NCBI RefSeq assembly: GCF_900106925.1
Contig: NZ_FNNZ01000009.1
Location: 124,001-188,000, forward strand
DNA from: Thiocapsa roseopersicina
GTDB lineage: Bacteria; Pseudomonadota; Gammaproteobacteria; Chromatiales; Chromatiaceae
DNA length: 64,000 nt
Reading direction: 5' to 3'
Part shown: in pieces, positions 8,182 through 19,587 of the stretch
How the letters are laid out: each line of letters begins with the position of its first letter
Numbering within the stretch: the stretch's first letter is position 1
Made by a program: the position numbers and the translations under genes
The notes under the pieces: model-generated
The model's input: only the letters and a program-made list of their open reading frames with translations
Told to the model about the DNA's origin: nothing
The model's database searches: none

Positions 8182-9192
8182 ATGTCTGCGTTTTCCAACC
8201 TGCTGATCCCGGCCGTGCTCTTCTTCGCACTGGGCTTCATCGCACGTCTGATCAAATCGGATCTGCGCTTTCCGCCCGATCTGGCGAAGATCCTGTCCAT
8301 CTACCTGCTGGTCTCCATCGGCCTGCACGGCGGCGTGGAATTGGCGAAGGCGGATCTCGGCGAAGCCTTGGCCGCAGTGATCTGGGCGCTCCTGCTCGGC
8401 CTCCTGCTGCCGATCATCGGCTTCGGGCTCTTGCTCGCAACGCGCCGGGTCGGTCTGCTCGATGCCGCCGCGATCGCCGCGCATTACGGCTCGGTCAGCG
8501 CCGGAACCTTCTTGACCGCAATCGCCTTCCTCGGCAGCCAAGGGATCGAGTACGAGCGTTATCCCTTGATCATGCTCGCGATCATGGAGTCACCGGCCAT
8601 CGTCGTCGGTCTCTTGCTCGCGAGCTGGAGCCGGGGGCGCGTCGCCAAGGCCGCACCGGATCGCGGCGCGCCTCGCGCCGACCGCGGGACGGGTCACATG
8701 GGCGACATCCTGCGCGAAGCCTTCACGAACGGCAGTGTGGTGCTTCTGATCGGGTCGATGCTGATCGGGGCCATCGCGAACCCGAAGGCGATGGAGTCGC
8801 TGCACCCCTTCACCACCGACATCTTTATGGGCATGCTCTGCCTCTTCCTGCTGGAGATGGGACTCGAGGCAGGGCGGCGCTTCGGCGACTTCCGGCGCGT
8901 CGGGTTGGCCCTCGGCGCCTTCGGACTGGTGATGCCGCTGATCGGCGGCGTCATCGGCGTGCTGGTCGGACACCTGATGCTCGGTTTCGGCGTCGGCGGC
9001 ACGACGCTGGTCGGGGTGCTCGGTGCAAGCGCCTCCTACATCGCGGTCCCGCCCGCGATGCGCTTGGCGGTACCGGAGGCCAATCCGTCGTTTTATCTGA
9101 CCTTGTCGCTCGGCGTGACTTTCCCGTTCAATGTCGTCTTCGGCATCCCGATCTATCACCAGCTGGCCCTGCTGGTGGCCGGCGGGGCCTGA
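8182..9192 (+). CDS. sbtA: sodium-dependent bicarbonate transporter SbtA
   Basis: The 336-residue protein has about ten hydrophobic segments arranged as two repeats around a central cytosolic loop (residues 150-175). It matches the SbtA family in length and in stretches such as AAIAAHYGSVSAGTF in the first half and GVLGASASYIAVPPAMRLA in the second. SbtA imports HCO3- with Na+ to raise internal inorganic carbon for RubisCO. A GGAGG ribosome site at 8173-8177 supports the ATG. The PII-like partner gene sbtB follows after 72 bp. Confidence 0.9.
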   Translation: MSAFSNLLIPAVLFFALGFIARLIKSDLRFPPDLAKILSIYLLVSIGLHGGVELAKADLGEALAAVIWALLLGLLLPIIGFGLLLATRRVGLLDAAAIAAHYGSVSAGTFLTAIAFLGSQGIEYERYPLIMLAIMESPAIVVGLLLASWSRGRVAKAAPDRGAPRADRGTGHMGDILREAFTNGSVVLLIGSMLIGAIANPKAMESLHPFTTDIFMGMLCLFLLEMGLEAGRRFGDFRRVGLALGAFGLVMPLIGGVIGVLVGHLMLGFGVGGTTLVGVLGASASYIAVPPAMRLAVPEANPSFYLTLSLGVTFPFNVVFGIPIYHQLALLVAGGA

Positions 9193-9264
9193 TCGACGCA
9201 CGCGGCGCGGCCACCCGCGTGTCCCGTCGGACGTTCTCATCGCAAGCCGCAGGAGCCTACGCAG

Positions 9265-9588
9265 ATGCACCGCCTTGTCCCTGAAAAACTCGTCACCGTC
9301 ATCACCACCGACGTGCTCGAGCACCGCCTGATCGCCGCGGTGCGTCGCCGCGGCGCAAGTGGCTATACCCTGCTGCGTGCTCGCGGCGCCGGTTCCGACG
9401 GGTTGCAGTCGGGCAACCTGGAGATCGACACGAACCTGCTTCTGAAGGTCATCCTGCCGCCGGAGCGCATGTCCGGCCTGCTCGATGATCTGGACGCGCT
9501 GATCGGCCAGGGCTACCACCTGACGGTGTTCGTGGCCGATGTCGCGGTGCTCGATCATGAGAAATTCGAGCGTCCGATGGAAACCTGA
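9265..9588 (+). CDS. sbtB: PII-like regulator of SbtA
   Basis: The 107-residue product has the ferredoxin-like PII layout: EKLVTVITTDVLEHRLIAAVRRRGASGYTL at the start, a flexible T-loop around residues 40-55 and a final beta strand with TVFVADVAVL. Its place directly behind sbtA identifies it as SbtB, which binds adenine nucleotides such as cAMP or AMP and docks on SbtA to control bicarbonate uptake. AGGAG lies ahead of the ATG. It lacks a long cysteine-bearing C-terminal tail. Confidence 0.88.
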   Translation: MHRLVPEKLVTVITTDVLEHRLIAAVRRRGASGYTLLRARGAGSDGLQSGNLEIDTNLLLKVILPPERMSGLLDDLDALIGQGYHLTVFVADVAVLDHEKFERPMET

Positions 9589-9731
9589 GAGCGCCGAATC
9601 AACCGGCTTCATCGGGCGTCTGTCGACCCAAGACCGAGCGCACGAAAGGCGGGCTTGGCGCTGACCGGAATCACCCTCGCGGTCCTGTTCGCCAGGCATC
9701 ACGTCAACGGCCGAAGCAAGGCCAACGGCGG

Positions 9732-12454
<2,723 letters not shown>

Positions 12455-12455
<1 letters not shown>

Positions 12456-13297
12456 CAGGCCGCTCCGCGGTAGATGGCGACGTCGCAGCTCGCGTCGCGC
12501 AGAATCTGCTCGACCGGATCGCCGTACAAGAACCGCTCGGCTGGATGGCGTTCGGACACCCCCAGATACACCAGTCGCGACTTGGTGCGGTGCGCCGCGA
12601 TCAGGATCTCGCGCGCCACCTGGTCCGAGACCACGACCTTGGCGTCCATCACCTCGGGCCCCAGCCCGAGCTGCTCGACGATCTCCTGCTCGATGCGCTC
12701 GCAGTAGGCTTGGCCCGGCGCGAGGAGGCGTTCGGCCAGCTCATGCGACATCCGTAGAAACCGCCGGCGGCCGACCCGTACGATCAAGACGATATGCAGG
12801 CGCGTCACTTGCGGGGCGAAGAGCCTCAGGAACGGCATGCCCGAGCGAAAGCCGTCCGGGCGCTCGGTGACCGGAATCAGCAACCGCCGCGGCGATCCCA
12901 GCAAGCCCGGATGGACCACACGCACGGCCAGGACGTTGCAGTGACCCGAGCGCAGCAGCCGTCCCGCGATCGTCTCGCGCAGAGCACCGTGGCCCGGCGC
13001 CCGAGCCGGCACGCCGCACAGCAGGAAATGCTCCGGACCGGCGGGGACGGCGGAGCGGATCGCACTCTCAAGACCCCGTTCGGCGGGCGGTAGGATCTCC
13101 TCGATGAGCCGGACCCTCTGATGCTCGCATTCCCGTCGAATCCGTCCCAGCTTGTCCTCGAGGATCGTCGGCAGGATCTGTCCGCCGCGAAAGTGGATCA
13201 ACCGCAAGGTCCGGTCGTGCTGAGCAGACGCCAATTGGACGGCGTAATGGCTGACCCAGTCTCCGTTGATGGAACCGTCGTAGGCGAAATGAAGCAT
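12455..13297 (-). CDS. tandem universal stress protein
   Basis: The 280-residue protein has two UspA-like halves. The first starts LHFAYDGSINGDWVSHYAVQLA and ends with GHCNVLAVRV. The second starts PRRLLIPVTERPDG and ends YGDPVEQILRDASCDVAIYRG. The second half keeps a recognisable nucleotide-binding end, while the first is more diverged. Its last base pair overlaps the start of the P-type ATPase gene (TGATG), which suggests stoichiometric coupling. A role as nucleotide-sensing regulator of the pump is an inference. Confidence 0.82.
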
Positions 13298-13525
13298 AGC
13301 GACCGTCCGCCGCGCCTGGATCGATCGGGGGATCGGGGCCCTGCCGCGGTCACCGACCCGAAGCGCCGCCGGGACGATAAGTGCTCAAGCGAATGCGTTG
13401 TCCCCCTCGAAAGAATTATGGCAGACCATGGCGAGGCCGGACCGGGGCGTTGGCGAGCCGGCCCTGCGGCACACGGCAACTGCTCGGCATAGACGCCCGG
13501 GAAGGGCTGGACAGGGACGACCGGC

Positions 13526-13732
13526 ATGCCGCAGGCACAACAGGCAACGGACGAGAACACCCACGCCTTTATTCAATGGCGATCGTGCAACGGCCTGTCG
13601 TTGACCCAGGCCGCGGCGGCACTGGGTTTGACTACCCGCACGATCAGCGCCTACGGCACCGGGGCACGTCCGGTGCCGCGTTACATCGCACGGGCGTGCC
13701 GCGGGTGGGAGGCCGGGCGGCGGCAGGGATGA
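13526..13732 (+). CDS. small helix-turn-helix protein
   Basis: The 68-residue product consists almost only of one helix-turn-helix: FIQWRSCNGLSLTQAAAALGLTTRTISAYGTG, followed by PVPRYIARACRGWEAG. It resembles the short XRE-like proteins scattered through proteobacterial genomes. The start is preceded by an AGGGA stretch. It stands alone between the divergent stress-protein gene and trkH, so its targets are unknown. Confidence 0.65.
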   Translation: MPQAQQATDENTHAFIQWRSCNGLSLTQAAAALGLTTRTISAYGTGARPVPRYIARACRGWEAGRRQG

Positions 13733-13777
13733 TTGTTGGGGGTGTCCGGCGACGACGACGGCGACGACCCGTTCGCC

Positions 13778-15232
13778 TTACTTGCGCCAAAACCGCGGCG
13801 TAAAGAGGATCAGGAGCGAGAAGATCTCTAGCCGCCCGAGCAGCATGGTGAAGCTCAAGACCCAGATCTCGTAGTCGGTGAGGCTCTGATAGTTGGTGGC
13901 CGGGCCGACTTGTCCGAGGCCCGGACCGGCGTTGTTGATGCAGGCGATGACGGCCGTGAAGGCGGAGATGAAGTCCAACCCGCCGAAGATCAGCAGGAAG
14001 GTCAGCCCGACGATGCTCATGGCGTAGAGAAACATGAAGCCGAGAATGGCGAAGACCACCTGGTTCGGGATCTGAATGCCGCCCACCGTGACGGGTGCGG
14101 CCATGGTCGGATGGATCAGACGGCTGATCTCGCGCGAGCTCTGACGCGTCAGGATCAGGGTGCGGATCATCTTGATGCCGCCGCCGGTGGAGCCGGAGCT
14201 GGCGGTCACGCAGGAGAGGAAGAGCATCCAGAAGGGCACGAAAATGGGCCATTGCGCATAGTCGACACTCACGAAGCCGCAGTCGGTCGCGATGCTGATC
14301 AGATTGAAGCTCACCTCGCGCAGCGCGGTCAGGGCATCGCTGTAGGTGCCGACGATCAAGAGATAGAGGGTGCAGCCCAAGGTGCTGACCAGCAGGACAG
14401 CCAGCACGCCCTTCGCCTCGGCATCGCGCCAATAGGCGCGCAGGCTGCGCGCCCGCCAAGCGGTGTAGTGGGTTGCGAAGTTGAGCGCGGCGATCACCAT
14501 GAAGACGATGATCACCACCTCGATGAGCGGTGAGTGGAAGGCACCGATGCTGGCGTCGCGGGTCGAGAAGCCGCCGAGCGAGAGTGTCGAGAAGGCATGG
14601 CAAACGGCGTCGAACCAGTCCATGCCGGCCAGTTTGAGCGCAATGACGCAGGCGATCGTGATCCACAAATAGATCGTCCAGAGGATGGTCGCGGTGTCGG
14701 CGATGCGCGCGGTGAGCTTGGTGTCCTTGATGGGGCCGGGCACCTCGGCGCGCAGCAACTGCATGCCGCCCACTCCCAGGAGCGGCAGGATGGCGACGGC
14801 CAACACGATGATCCCCATGCCGCCCAGCCAGTTGAGCGTGTGTCGCCAGAGATTGATGGACGGCGCGACCTGATCGAGCCCGACCATGACCGTCGCGCCG
14901 GTGGTGGTGAGCCCGGACATGGTCTCGAAGAAGGCGTCGGTGAAGCTTAACTGCTCATGCAGCATGAGCGGCACGGTGGCGATCGCGGCCGTCAGGGTCC
15001 AAGCCGCGGCGACCAGGATGAAGCCGTCGCGGGACTTGAGCTCGCGAAGATGACGGCGCGTCGCGATGACCAACAAGGCGCCGACGCCGACGCACGCGAG
15101 CAGGCTTGTCACGAAGGTCGCAAAAGTCCCGTCGCGGTAGACGAGAGCGCAGCCGATGGGCAGCAGGTAGGTCAGGCTGAAGACCAGCAGCAAGCGTCCG
15201 AGCGCGTTGATGACCGACGGCAGGCCGGACAT
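13778..15232 (-). CDS. trkH: Trk potassium uptake membrane subunit TrkH
   Basis: The 484-residue channel protein has about ten membrane helices and the four P-loop repeats of the Trk/Ktr family. Examples are ETMSGLTTTGATVM near residue 105, HAFSTLSLGGFST, TASSGSTGGGIKM and NNAGPGLGQVGPA. It forms the K+-conducting part of the Trk system in the inner membrane, gated by TrkA rings. Its start overlaps the trkA stop codon by one base (TGATG), giving a trkA-trkH operon. Confidence 0.95.
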   Translation of the reverse strand: MSGLPSVINALGRLLLVFSLTYLLPIGCALVYRDGTFATFVTSLLACVGVGALLVIATRRHLRELKSRDGFILVAAAWTLTAAIATVPLMLHEQLSFTDAFFETMSGLTTTGATVMVGLDQVAPSINLWRHTLNWLGGMGIIVLAVAILPLLGVGGMQLLRAEVPGPIKDTKLTARIADTATILWTIYLWITIACVIALKLAGMDWFDAVCHAFSTLSLGGFSTRDASIGAFHSPLIEVVIIVFMVIAALNFATHYTAWRARSLRAYWRDAEAKGVLAVLLVSTLGCTLYLLIVGTYSDALTALREVSFNLISIATDCGFVSVDYAQWPIFVPFWMLFLSCVTASSGSTGGGIKMIRTLILTRQSSREISRLIHPTMAAPVTVGGIQIPNQVVFAILGFMFLYAMSIVGLTFLLIFGGLDFISAFTAVIACINNAGPGLGQVGPATNYQSLTDYEIWVLSFTMLLGRLEIFSLLILFTPRFWRK

Positions 15233-16635
15233 CAGAAGAATCCAAAGCCCACTTGGAAATAACGCTCGACCTTGGGGACCAGCGATTTGTTGATCAGAAA
15301 GAGGATGATGTGGTCTTCCGCCTCGATGACGCGATCATGATGCGCGATGATGACCTCGCGACGATCCGCGCGACCCGGCTCGGGACGCGGCCCGCGCACG
15401 ATGGCCCCGACCGTGACCCCGGCCGGAAGATCCAGCGTGTCGATGCGCCGCCCGATGACCTTGGATGTCCCGCTATCGCCGTGGACGACCAACTCCATCG
15501 CCTCGGCCGCCCCGCGACGCAGGCTATGCACACGAGCGACATCGCCGCGTCGGACATGGGCCAGCAGTGAGCCGATCGAGATCTGCGCGGGCGAGATGGC
15601 GATATCGATGCGATCGGCCTGCACCAGGTCGGCATAGGCGCGCCGGTTGATCAGGGCCAGCACCCGTCGCGCCCCCATGAACTTGGCGAGCAATGCAGAG
15701 AGGATGTTGTCCTCGTCGTCGTTGGTGAGGGCGAGAAAGATGTCCATGTCCTCAATCCCCTCCGACGCAAGCAACTGCTCGTCGGTCGCATCTCCGATGA
15801 GCACGAGCGCGCGATCGAGGGCTGCGCCCAAGGTCTTGGCGCGGTCTTCGTTGGACTCGATGATCTTGATCTGGAAGCGGCCCTGTGTCGCAGTCGCAAG
15901 ACGTTCGCCGATGTTGCCGCCGCCGGCGACGAGGATGCGTCGCGTCGGCCGCTCGCGGCGGCGCAGCTCGCTCATCACCTGACGGATATCGCGGGTCGCG
16001 GCCAGACAGAAGACCTCGTCGCCGGACTCGATCAGGGTGTCGCCGTCGGGGATGATGGGTTGATCGCCCCGGTAGATCGCGGCGATTCGCGCGTCCAGGG
16101 TCGGGATATGGCGACGCAGGTCGGACACCGGGCGACCGACCAGGGGACCGCCGGCGAAGGCGCGCACCGCCACCAGACTGACCAACCCGTCGGCAAACTC
16201 CAGCACCTGGAGCGCCTCGGGAAACTCGAGCAGCTTGACGATATAGTCGGTGACGATCTGCTCGGGGCAGAGACTGAAGTCCACCGCGAAGTTTTTCGCG
16301 TCCAACAAATGGGGATAACGACCGTAGTCGGCCGAGCGCAACCGAGCGATCTTGGTGGGCGTGTTGAAGAGTGTCGCCGCGGTGCGGCAGGCACAGAGAT
16401 TGGTCTGATCGCTTTGCGTGACTGCGACCAGCAGCTCCGCGTCGGCCATACCGGCGCGCTCGAGCACGGCCGGCAGGGCGGCATTGCCGACGACAATCCT
16501 CAGATCCAGGCGGTCCTGAAGACGCGCCAGTCGCGGCAGGTCGGTGTCGACCACCGTGATCTCGTTGTCCTCCGAGACGAGGCTTTCGGCGACCGAGCTG
16601 CCGACCTGGCCGGCACCGAGGATGACGATTTTCAT
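15232..16635 (-). CDS. trkA: Trk potassium uptake NAD-binding regulator TrkA
   Basis: The 467-residue peripheral protein is a tandem of two RCK modules. The first Rossmann motif is GAGQVGSSVAE at residues 7-17 and the second is GGGNIGERLA near residue 240. Each is followed by a TrkA-C domain (near 140-225 and 375-455). It binds NAD(H) and gates TrkH. It is the first gene of the trkA-trkH operon. Confidence 0.95.
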   Translation of the reverse strand: MKIVILGAGQVGSSVAESLVSEDNEITVVDTDLPRLARLQDRLDLRIVVGNAALPAVLERAGMADAELLVAVTQSDQTNLCACRTAATLFNTPTKIARLRSADYGRYPHLLDAKNFAVDFSLCPEQIVTDYIVKLLEFPEALQVLEFADGLVSLVAVRAFAGGPLVGRPVSDLRRHIPTLDARIAAIYRGDQPIIPDGDTLIESGDEVFCLAATRDIRQVMSELRRRERPTRRILVAGGGNIGERLATATQGRFQIKIIESNEDRAKTLGAALDRALVLIGDATDEQLLASEGIEDMDIFLALTNDDEDNILSALLAKFMGARRVLALINRRAYADLVQADRIDIAISPAQISIGSLLAHVRRGDVARVHSLRRGAAEAMELVVHGDSGTSKVIGRRIDTLDLPAGVTVGAIVRGPRPEPGRADRREVIIAHHDRVIEAEDHIILFLINKSLVPKVERYFQVGFGFF

Positions 16636-16753
16636 GCGATTGGGCCGCCTCCATCAAGATCTGGAATACCCAGCCCGGTCGGACTGCTCTTTCACCGACC
16701 GACCGGCGCGTACCAGGGTTCGGCGACGATTGGCCCGACCCGACGGCGGCAGC

Positions 16754-17797
16754 TTATTCCGACTTGGACCGCGCGAGATAATCCTCGAAAGCCGGGCTCG
16801 CGACACCCCGCAGCCCGTCGCCCTCGCGAACGATGAAATAGGCTGCGATCCCCCGGGATGCGGCGAGTGCCGGCGCGCGCTGCTCGCCGAGGACCATGAA
16901 CGCGGTGGCAAGCCCGTCGACGACGATCGCGCGCTCGCCTACGACGGTCGCAGACCCCAGTTTGCGCTCGATCGGAGCACCCGTCGCGGGATCGATCTCG
17001 TGTGAATAGCGTTTGCCGTCCTTCACGAAGAAGTTGCGATAGTCACCCGAGGTCGAGATGGCCTGCTCGGAGACCGGGACGATCAGGTGCACGGCGCGTT
17101 GGTCCGGCAGTGGCTCCTCGATCGCGATGGCCCAGGGTTGGCCCTTGGGGTTGAGCCCCTTCGCGCGGATGGTGCCGGCCACCGCAACCATGTAATCGGC
17201 CACCCCCCGCACATCGAGATCCGCCGCGACCCGGTCCGCACCGTACCCTTCCCCGAGCGCGGAGAGATCGATGTAGACATCCCCCCGGACCTTGCGCAGG
17301 GCCGGCGGAGAGGCGCGCAGCTCCAGCTTGCGCCAACCGACGCGTTCACGCGCGGCCTGAATCTGCTCGGGGGTCGGCAGCTCGTCAGGTCGTGCCTCGG
17401 GTCCGAATCCCCAGAGGTTGACCAAGGGGCCGACCGTGATATCGAAGGCACCGTCGCTCAGGGCAGCGATGCGCTGGCCTTCCGCGATCACGTCATGAAG
17501 CTCGGGCGAGATGGGGATCCAATCCGTGCCGGGATTCGCGTTGAGGCGGGACAGCTCGGAGGTCGGCTCGTACGTCGAGATCTCGGCGATCACCTTATCG
17601 AGGACCGACTCCACCTCGAGCTTCAGCGCATCCGTGGTCATCCCGAGCGGAGGGCGGGCGACCTTGACCGAGTAGTAGGTGCCCATCGTCGGTCCTTCGA
17701 TCTCGATCGAAGGGACTGCACGCTCGCCGCAGCTGGCCAGGAGCAACGCGCACGAGACCGGAAGGAGCTTCCAGACGCGCATGCCGGAAAGACCCAT
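16754..17797 (-). CDS. apbE: FAD:protein FMN transferase (ApbE) lipoprotein
   Basis: The 347-residue product starts at the ATG at 17797, which has a GAGGTGA ribosome site. It has a lipoprotein signal ending in LLASC, so it is predicted to be anchored facing the periplasm. The catalytic region shows PTMGTYYSVKV, DLSALGEGYGADRVA and YSHEIDPATGAPIE, all in ApbE order. ApbE attaches FMN through a phosphoester to Thr or Ser of electron-transfer subunits such as RnfG, RnfD, NqrB and NqrC. No Rnf or Nqr genes lie in the window, so its clients are elsewhere. Confidence 0.9.
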   Translation of the reverse strand: MGLSGMRVWKLLPVSCALLLASCGERAVPSIEIEGPTMGTYYSVKVARPPLGMTTDALKLEVESVLDKVIAEISTYEPTSELSRLNANPGTDWIPISPELHDVIAEGQRIAALSDGAFDITVGPLVNLWGFGPEARPDELPTPEQIQAARERVGWRKLELRASPPALRKVRGDVYIDLSALGEGYGADRVAADLDVRGVADYMVAVAGTIRAKGLNPKGQPWAIAIEEPLPDQRAVHLIVPVSEQAISTSGDYRNFFVKDGKRYSHEIDPATGAPIERKLGSATVVGERAIVVDGLATAFMVLGEQRAPALAASRGIAAYFIVREGDGLRGVASPAFEDYLARSKSE

Positions 17798-18378
17798 ACA
17801 AATCACCTCGTGAAGGAAGAACTGCTCGTGAAGACGGGCGTGACCGCCCGGTCTACAACCTGAACACCTCGCCCCCGAACCGACGGCGCGATTGTGGCAC
17901 CCGCTCCGAAACACTTGCCGACTCGCGACGCGTGGGCATACCCCGGCTGCGAACACCGCGACCGAGCTCCAAACGGCATCGGCCCCACAGCTCGGTATCG
18001 AGTATCTTTCTCACACAGGAGCCGGATATCCTGCCGCCCGGCGTCGTGAAGCTGCCCTGAATCGGAGCCAACCTCAAGCGCCTGCTGGTGATCAGCAGTG
18101 CCGCGCGGATTCGCTATGTACTGGTCCTGTTTGCGGTGCTCGGCGGGATTGCGGCCTTCGGTCTGGTCGGACTTTTCATTGGAGCCATCGTGATCGCGAT
18201 CCTGCTTGCCGTCTAGCCCGAATGGATCGCCGAGCCGACGTCCGGAGGCTGAGATTCGGCCGACGTCCGTGTCCCCGTTGCGCCAACCTGGTATAGGCCG
18301 CCGCCAACAGCCGGAGCACGAGGACGGCCGACCGATTCTTCCTTGCAGGTCGACAACCCGCATCGCGAGCGGCGTGAC
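17798..18378. other. apbE-secF intergenic region with a gene remnant
   Basis: About 580 bp lack an intact gene. The only recognisable content is the permease remnant at 18061-18216. The rest shows no convincing coding frame, terminator or repeat. Confidence 0.6.
18061..18216 (+). pseudogene. AI-2E family transporter remnant (C-terminal part)
   Basis: Read from 18061, this strand gives about 51 residues ending in a TAG. It includes NLKRLLV, RYVLVLFAVLGGIAAFGLVG and LFIGAIVIAILLAV, which is the conserved last part of AI-2E (PerM/YhhT) membrane permeases. A TGA lies directly in front in the same frame (18058-18060), there is no start codon, and the N-terminal seven-eighths of the family length are absent. 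It is therefore a decayed fragment. Confidence 0.7.
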
Positions 18379-19329
18379 TCAAGGCAGGGTGTTGCCTGCC
18401 TCGGCACCTTCTTTGGGAACCGTCAGGAGGTCCGCGCGGCTGATACCGAGCATGATCACGGTGGCGGTCGCGACGAAGATGGTCGAATAGGTTCCGACTA
18501 CGACGCCGATGATGAGCGCGAGCGAGAAGCCGCTGAGTGCCTCTCCGCCGAACGCGTAGAGCGCGATCAAGACCAGCAGCGTTGTTCCGCCGGTGATAAC
18601 CGTTCGCGACATGGTTTGGTTGACCGCCATGTTGGTGATTTCAATCGCAGTCTCCTTGCGCACCTTGCGGAAACTCTCACGGATGCGGTCAAAGATCACG
18701 ATGGTGTCGTTCAGAGAGTAGCCGATAACGGCGAGAACCGCAGCCAATACCGTCAGATCGAACGGAATCTGAAAAAGCGAGAAGATCCCGACGACGAAAA
18801 AGGCATCATGCAGGGTAGCCGCGACGGCACCGACGGAGAAACGCCACTCGAAGCGCACTGCTACGTAGATCAGGATACCGATGAGGGCGAAGAGCACCGC
18901 AAGACCGCCTTGCTCCCGAAGCTCCTCGCCGACCTGGGGTCCGACGAACTCGACGCGACGCAGCTCGACCTGTCCTTCGACGGCGTCGCTGAGTGCCTTG
19001 AAGACCTCCTCGCTCAATTGCGCTCCGGCCTCTTCGCCCTCCTGCGGTGCGAGTCGGATCAGGACGTCGGTGCGTGCACCGAAATGCTGAATGGTCGCGC
19101 CGGTAAAGCCTTTCGCCTCGAGCGCGGCGCGAACGTCGCTCAGCTCGGCGGGGTTTTGATACCCCACCTCGAGCACGGTACCGCCGGTGAAGTCCAGACC
19201 GAGATTGAACCCGCGTATCAGGATCGACAGGAGGAAGATCAGCATCAACGCCCCGGACAGGATAATCGCCGGTCGGCGCATGCCCATGAAGTCGATGTTC
19301 AGCTCGTTGATGACACCTAGGTCTCTCAT
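18379..19329 (-). CDS. secF: protein translocase subunit SecF
   Basis: The 316-residue protein has six membrane helices and the SecF hallmark GLDFTGGTVLEV at the first periplasmic junction, with VIGYSLNDTIVIFDRIRE in the fourth helix region. I chose the ATG at 19329, which gives an N-terminus of E. coli-like length. An upstream start at 19389 would add 20 basic residues. With SecD it uses proton motive force to help preprotein export. Unusually, it is 254 bp away from secD, and the gap is filled by a pair of repeat modules. Confidence 0.93.
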   Translation of the reverse strand: MRDLGVINELNIDFMGMRRPAIILSGALMLIFLLSILIRGFNLGLDFTGGTVLEVGYQNPAELSDVRAALEAKGFTGATIQHFGARTDVLIRLAPQEGEEAGAQLSEEVFKALSDAVEGQVELRRVEFVGPQVGEELREQGGLAVLFALIGILIYVAVRFEWRFSVGAVAATLHDAFFVVGIFSLFQIPFDLTVLAAVLAVIGYSLNDTIVIFDRIRESFRKVRKETAIEITNMAVNQTMSRTVITGGTTLLVLIALYAFGGEALSGFSLALIIGVVVGTYSTIFVATATVIMLGISRADLLTVPKEGAEAGNTLP

Positions 19330-19392
19330 CGAAATCGCCCTTGATTTAGGGCGCTCTCGACATCGAGCGCCCTGGATTGTGATCGTCATTGG

Positions 19393-19587
19393 TTAAATCG
19401 CGTTAGGCGCGGCGTGCATCGTTTCAGCGTGCTGATCGGCTAGCCATCCATCCCCAAGGTTCGGAGAGGAACGCGATTTAAGTCCTTAACCCGTTTTCAC
19501 TTGAACCGCGCAACGCCGAGACCTCGGGCGGACTCGACGGCGCACCCCGCACCGGGGCAGCGAGCCCCCGCCAAGGACGCGGTTCAA
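19393..19587. repeat. paired terminal-inverted-repeat unit between secD and secF
   Basis: Two modules lie side by side. The first has TTAAATCGCGTT at 19393-19404 inverted as AACGCGATTTAA at 19470-19481. The second has TTGAACCGCG at 19501-19510 inverted as CGCGGTTCAA at 19578-19587. They are 89 and 87 bp long with a 19-bp spacer. The secD stop codon (TGA, 19584-19586) lies in the right end. Similar units occur near 44 and 45 kb. Confidence 0.75.

Noticed and set aside
17803-18363. 186-codon minus-strand frame between apbE and secF
   Set aside because: It has no ribosome site and no family-like blocks, and it runs antisense to the recognisable AI-2E permease remnant.
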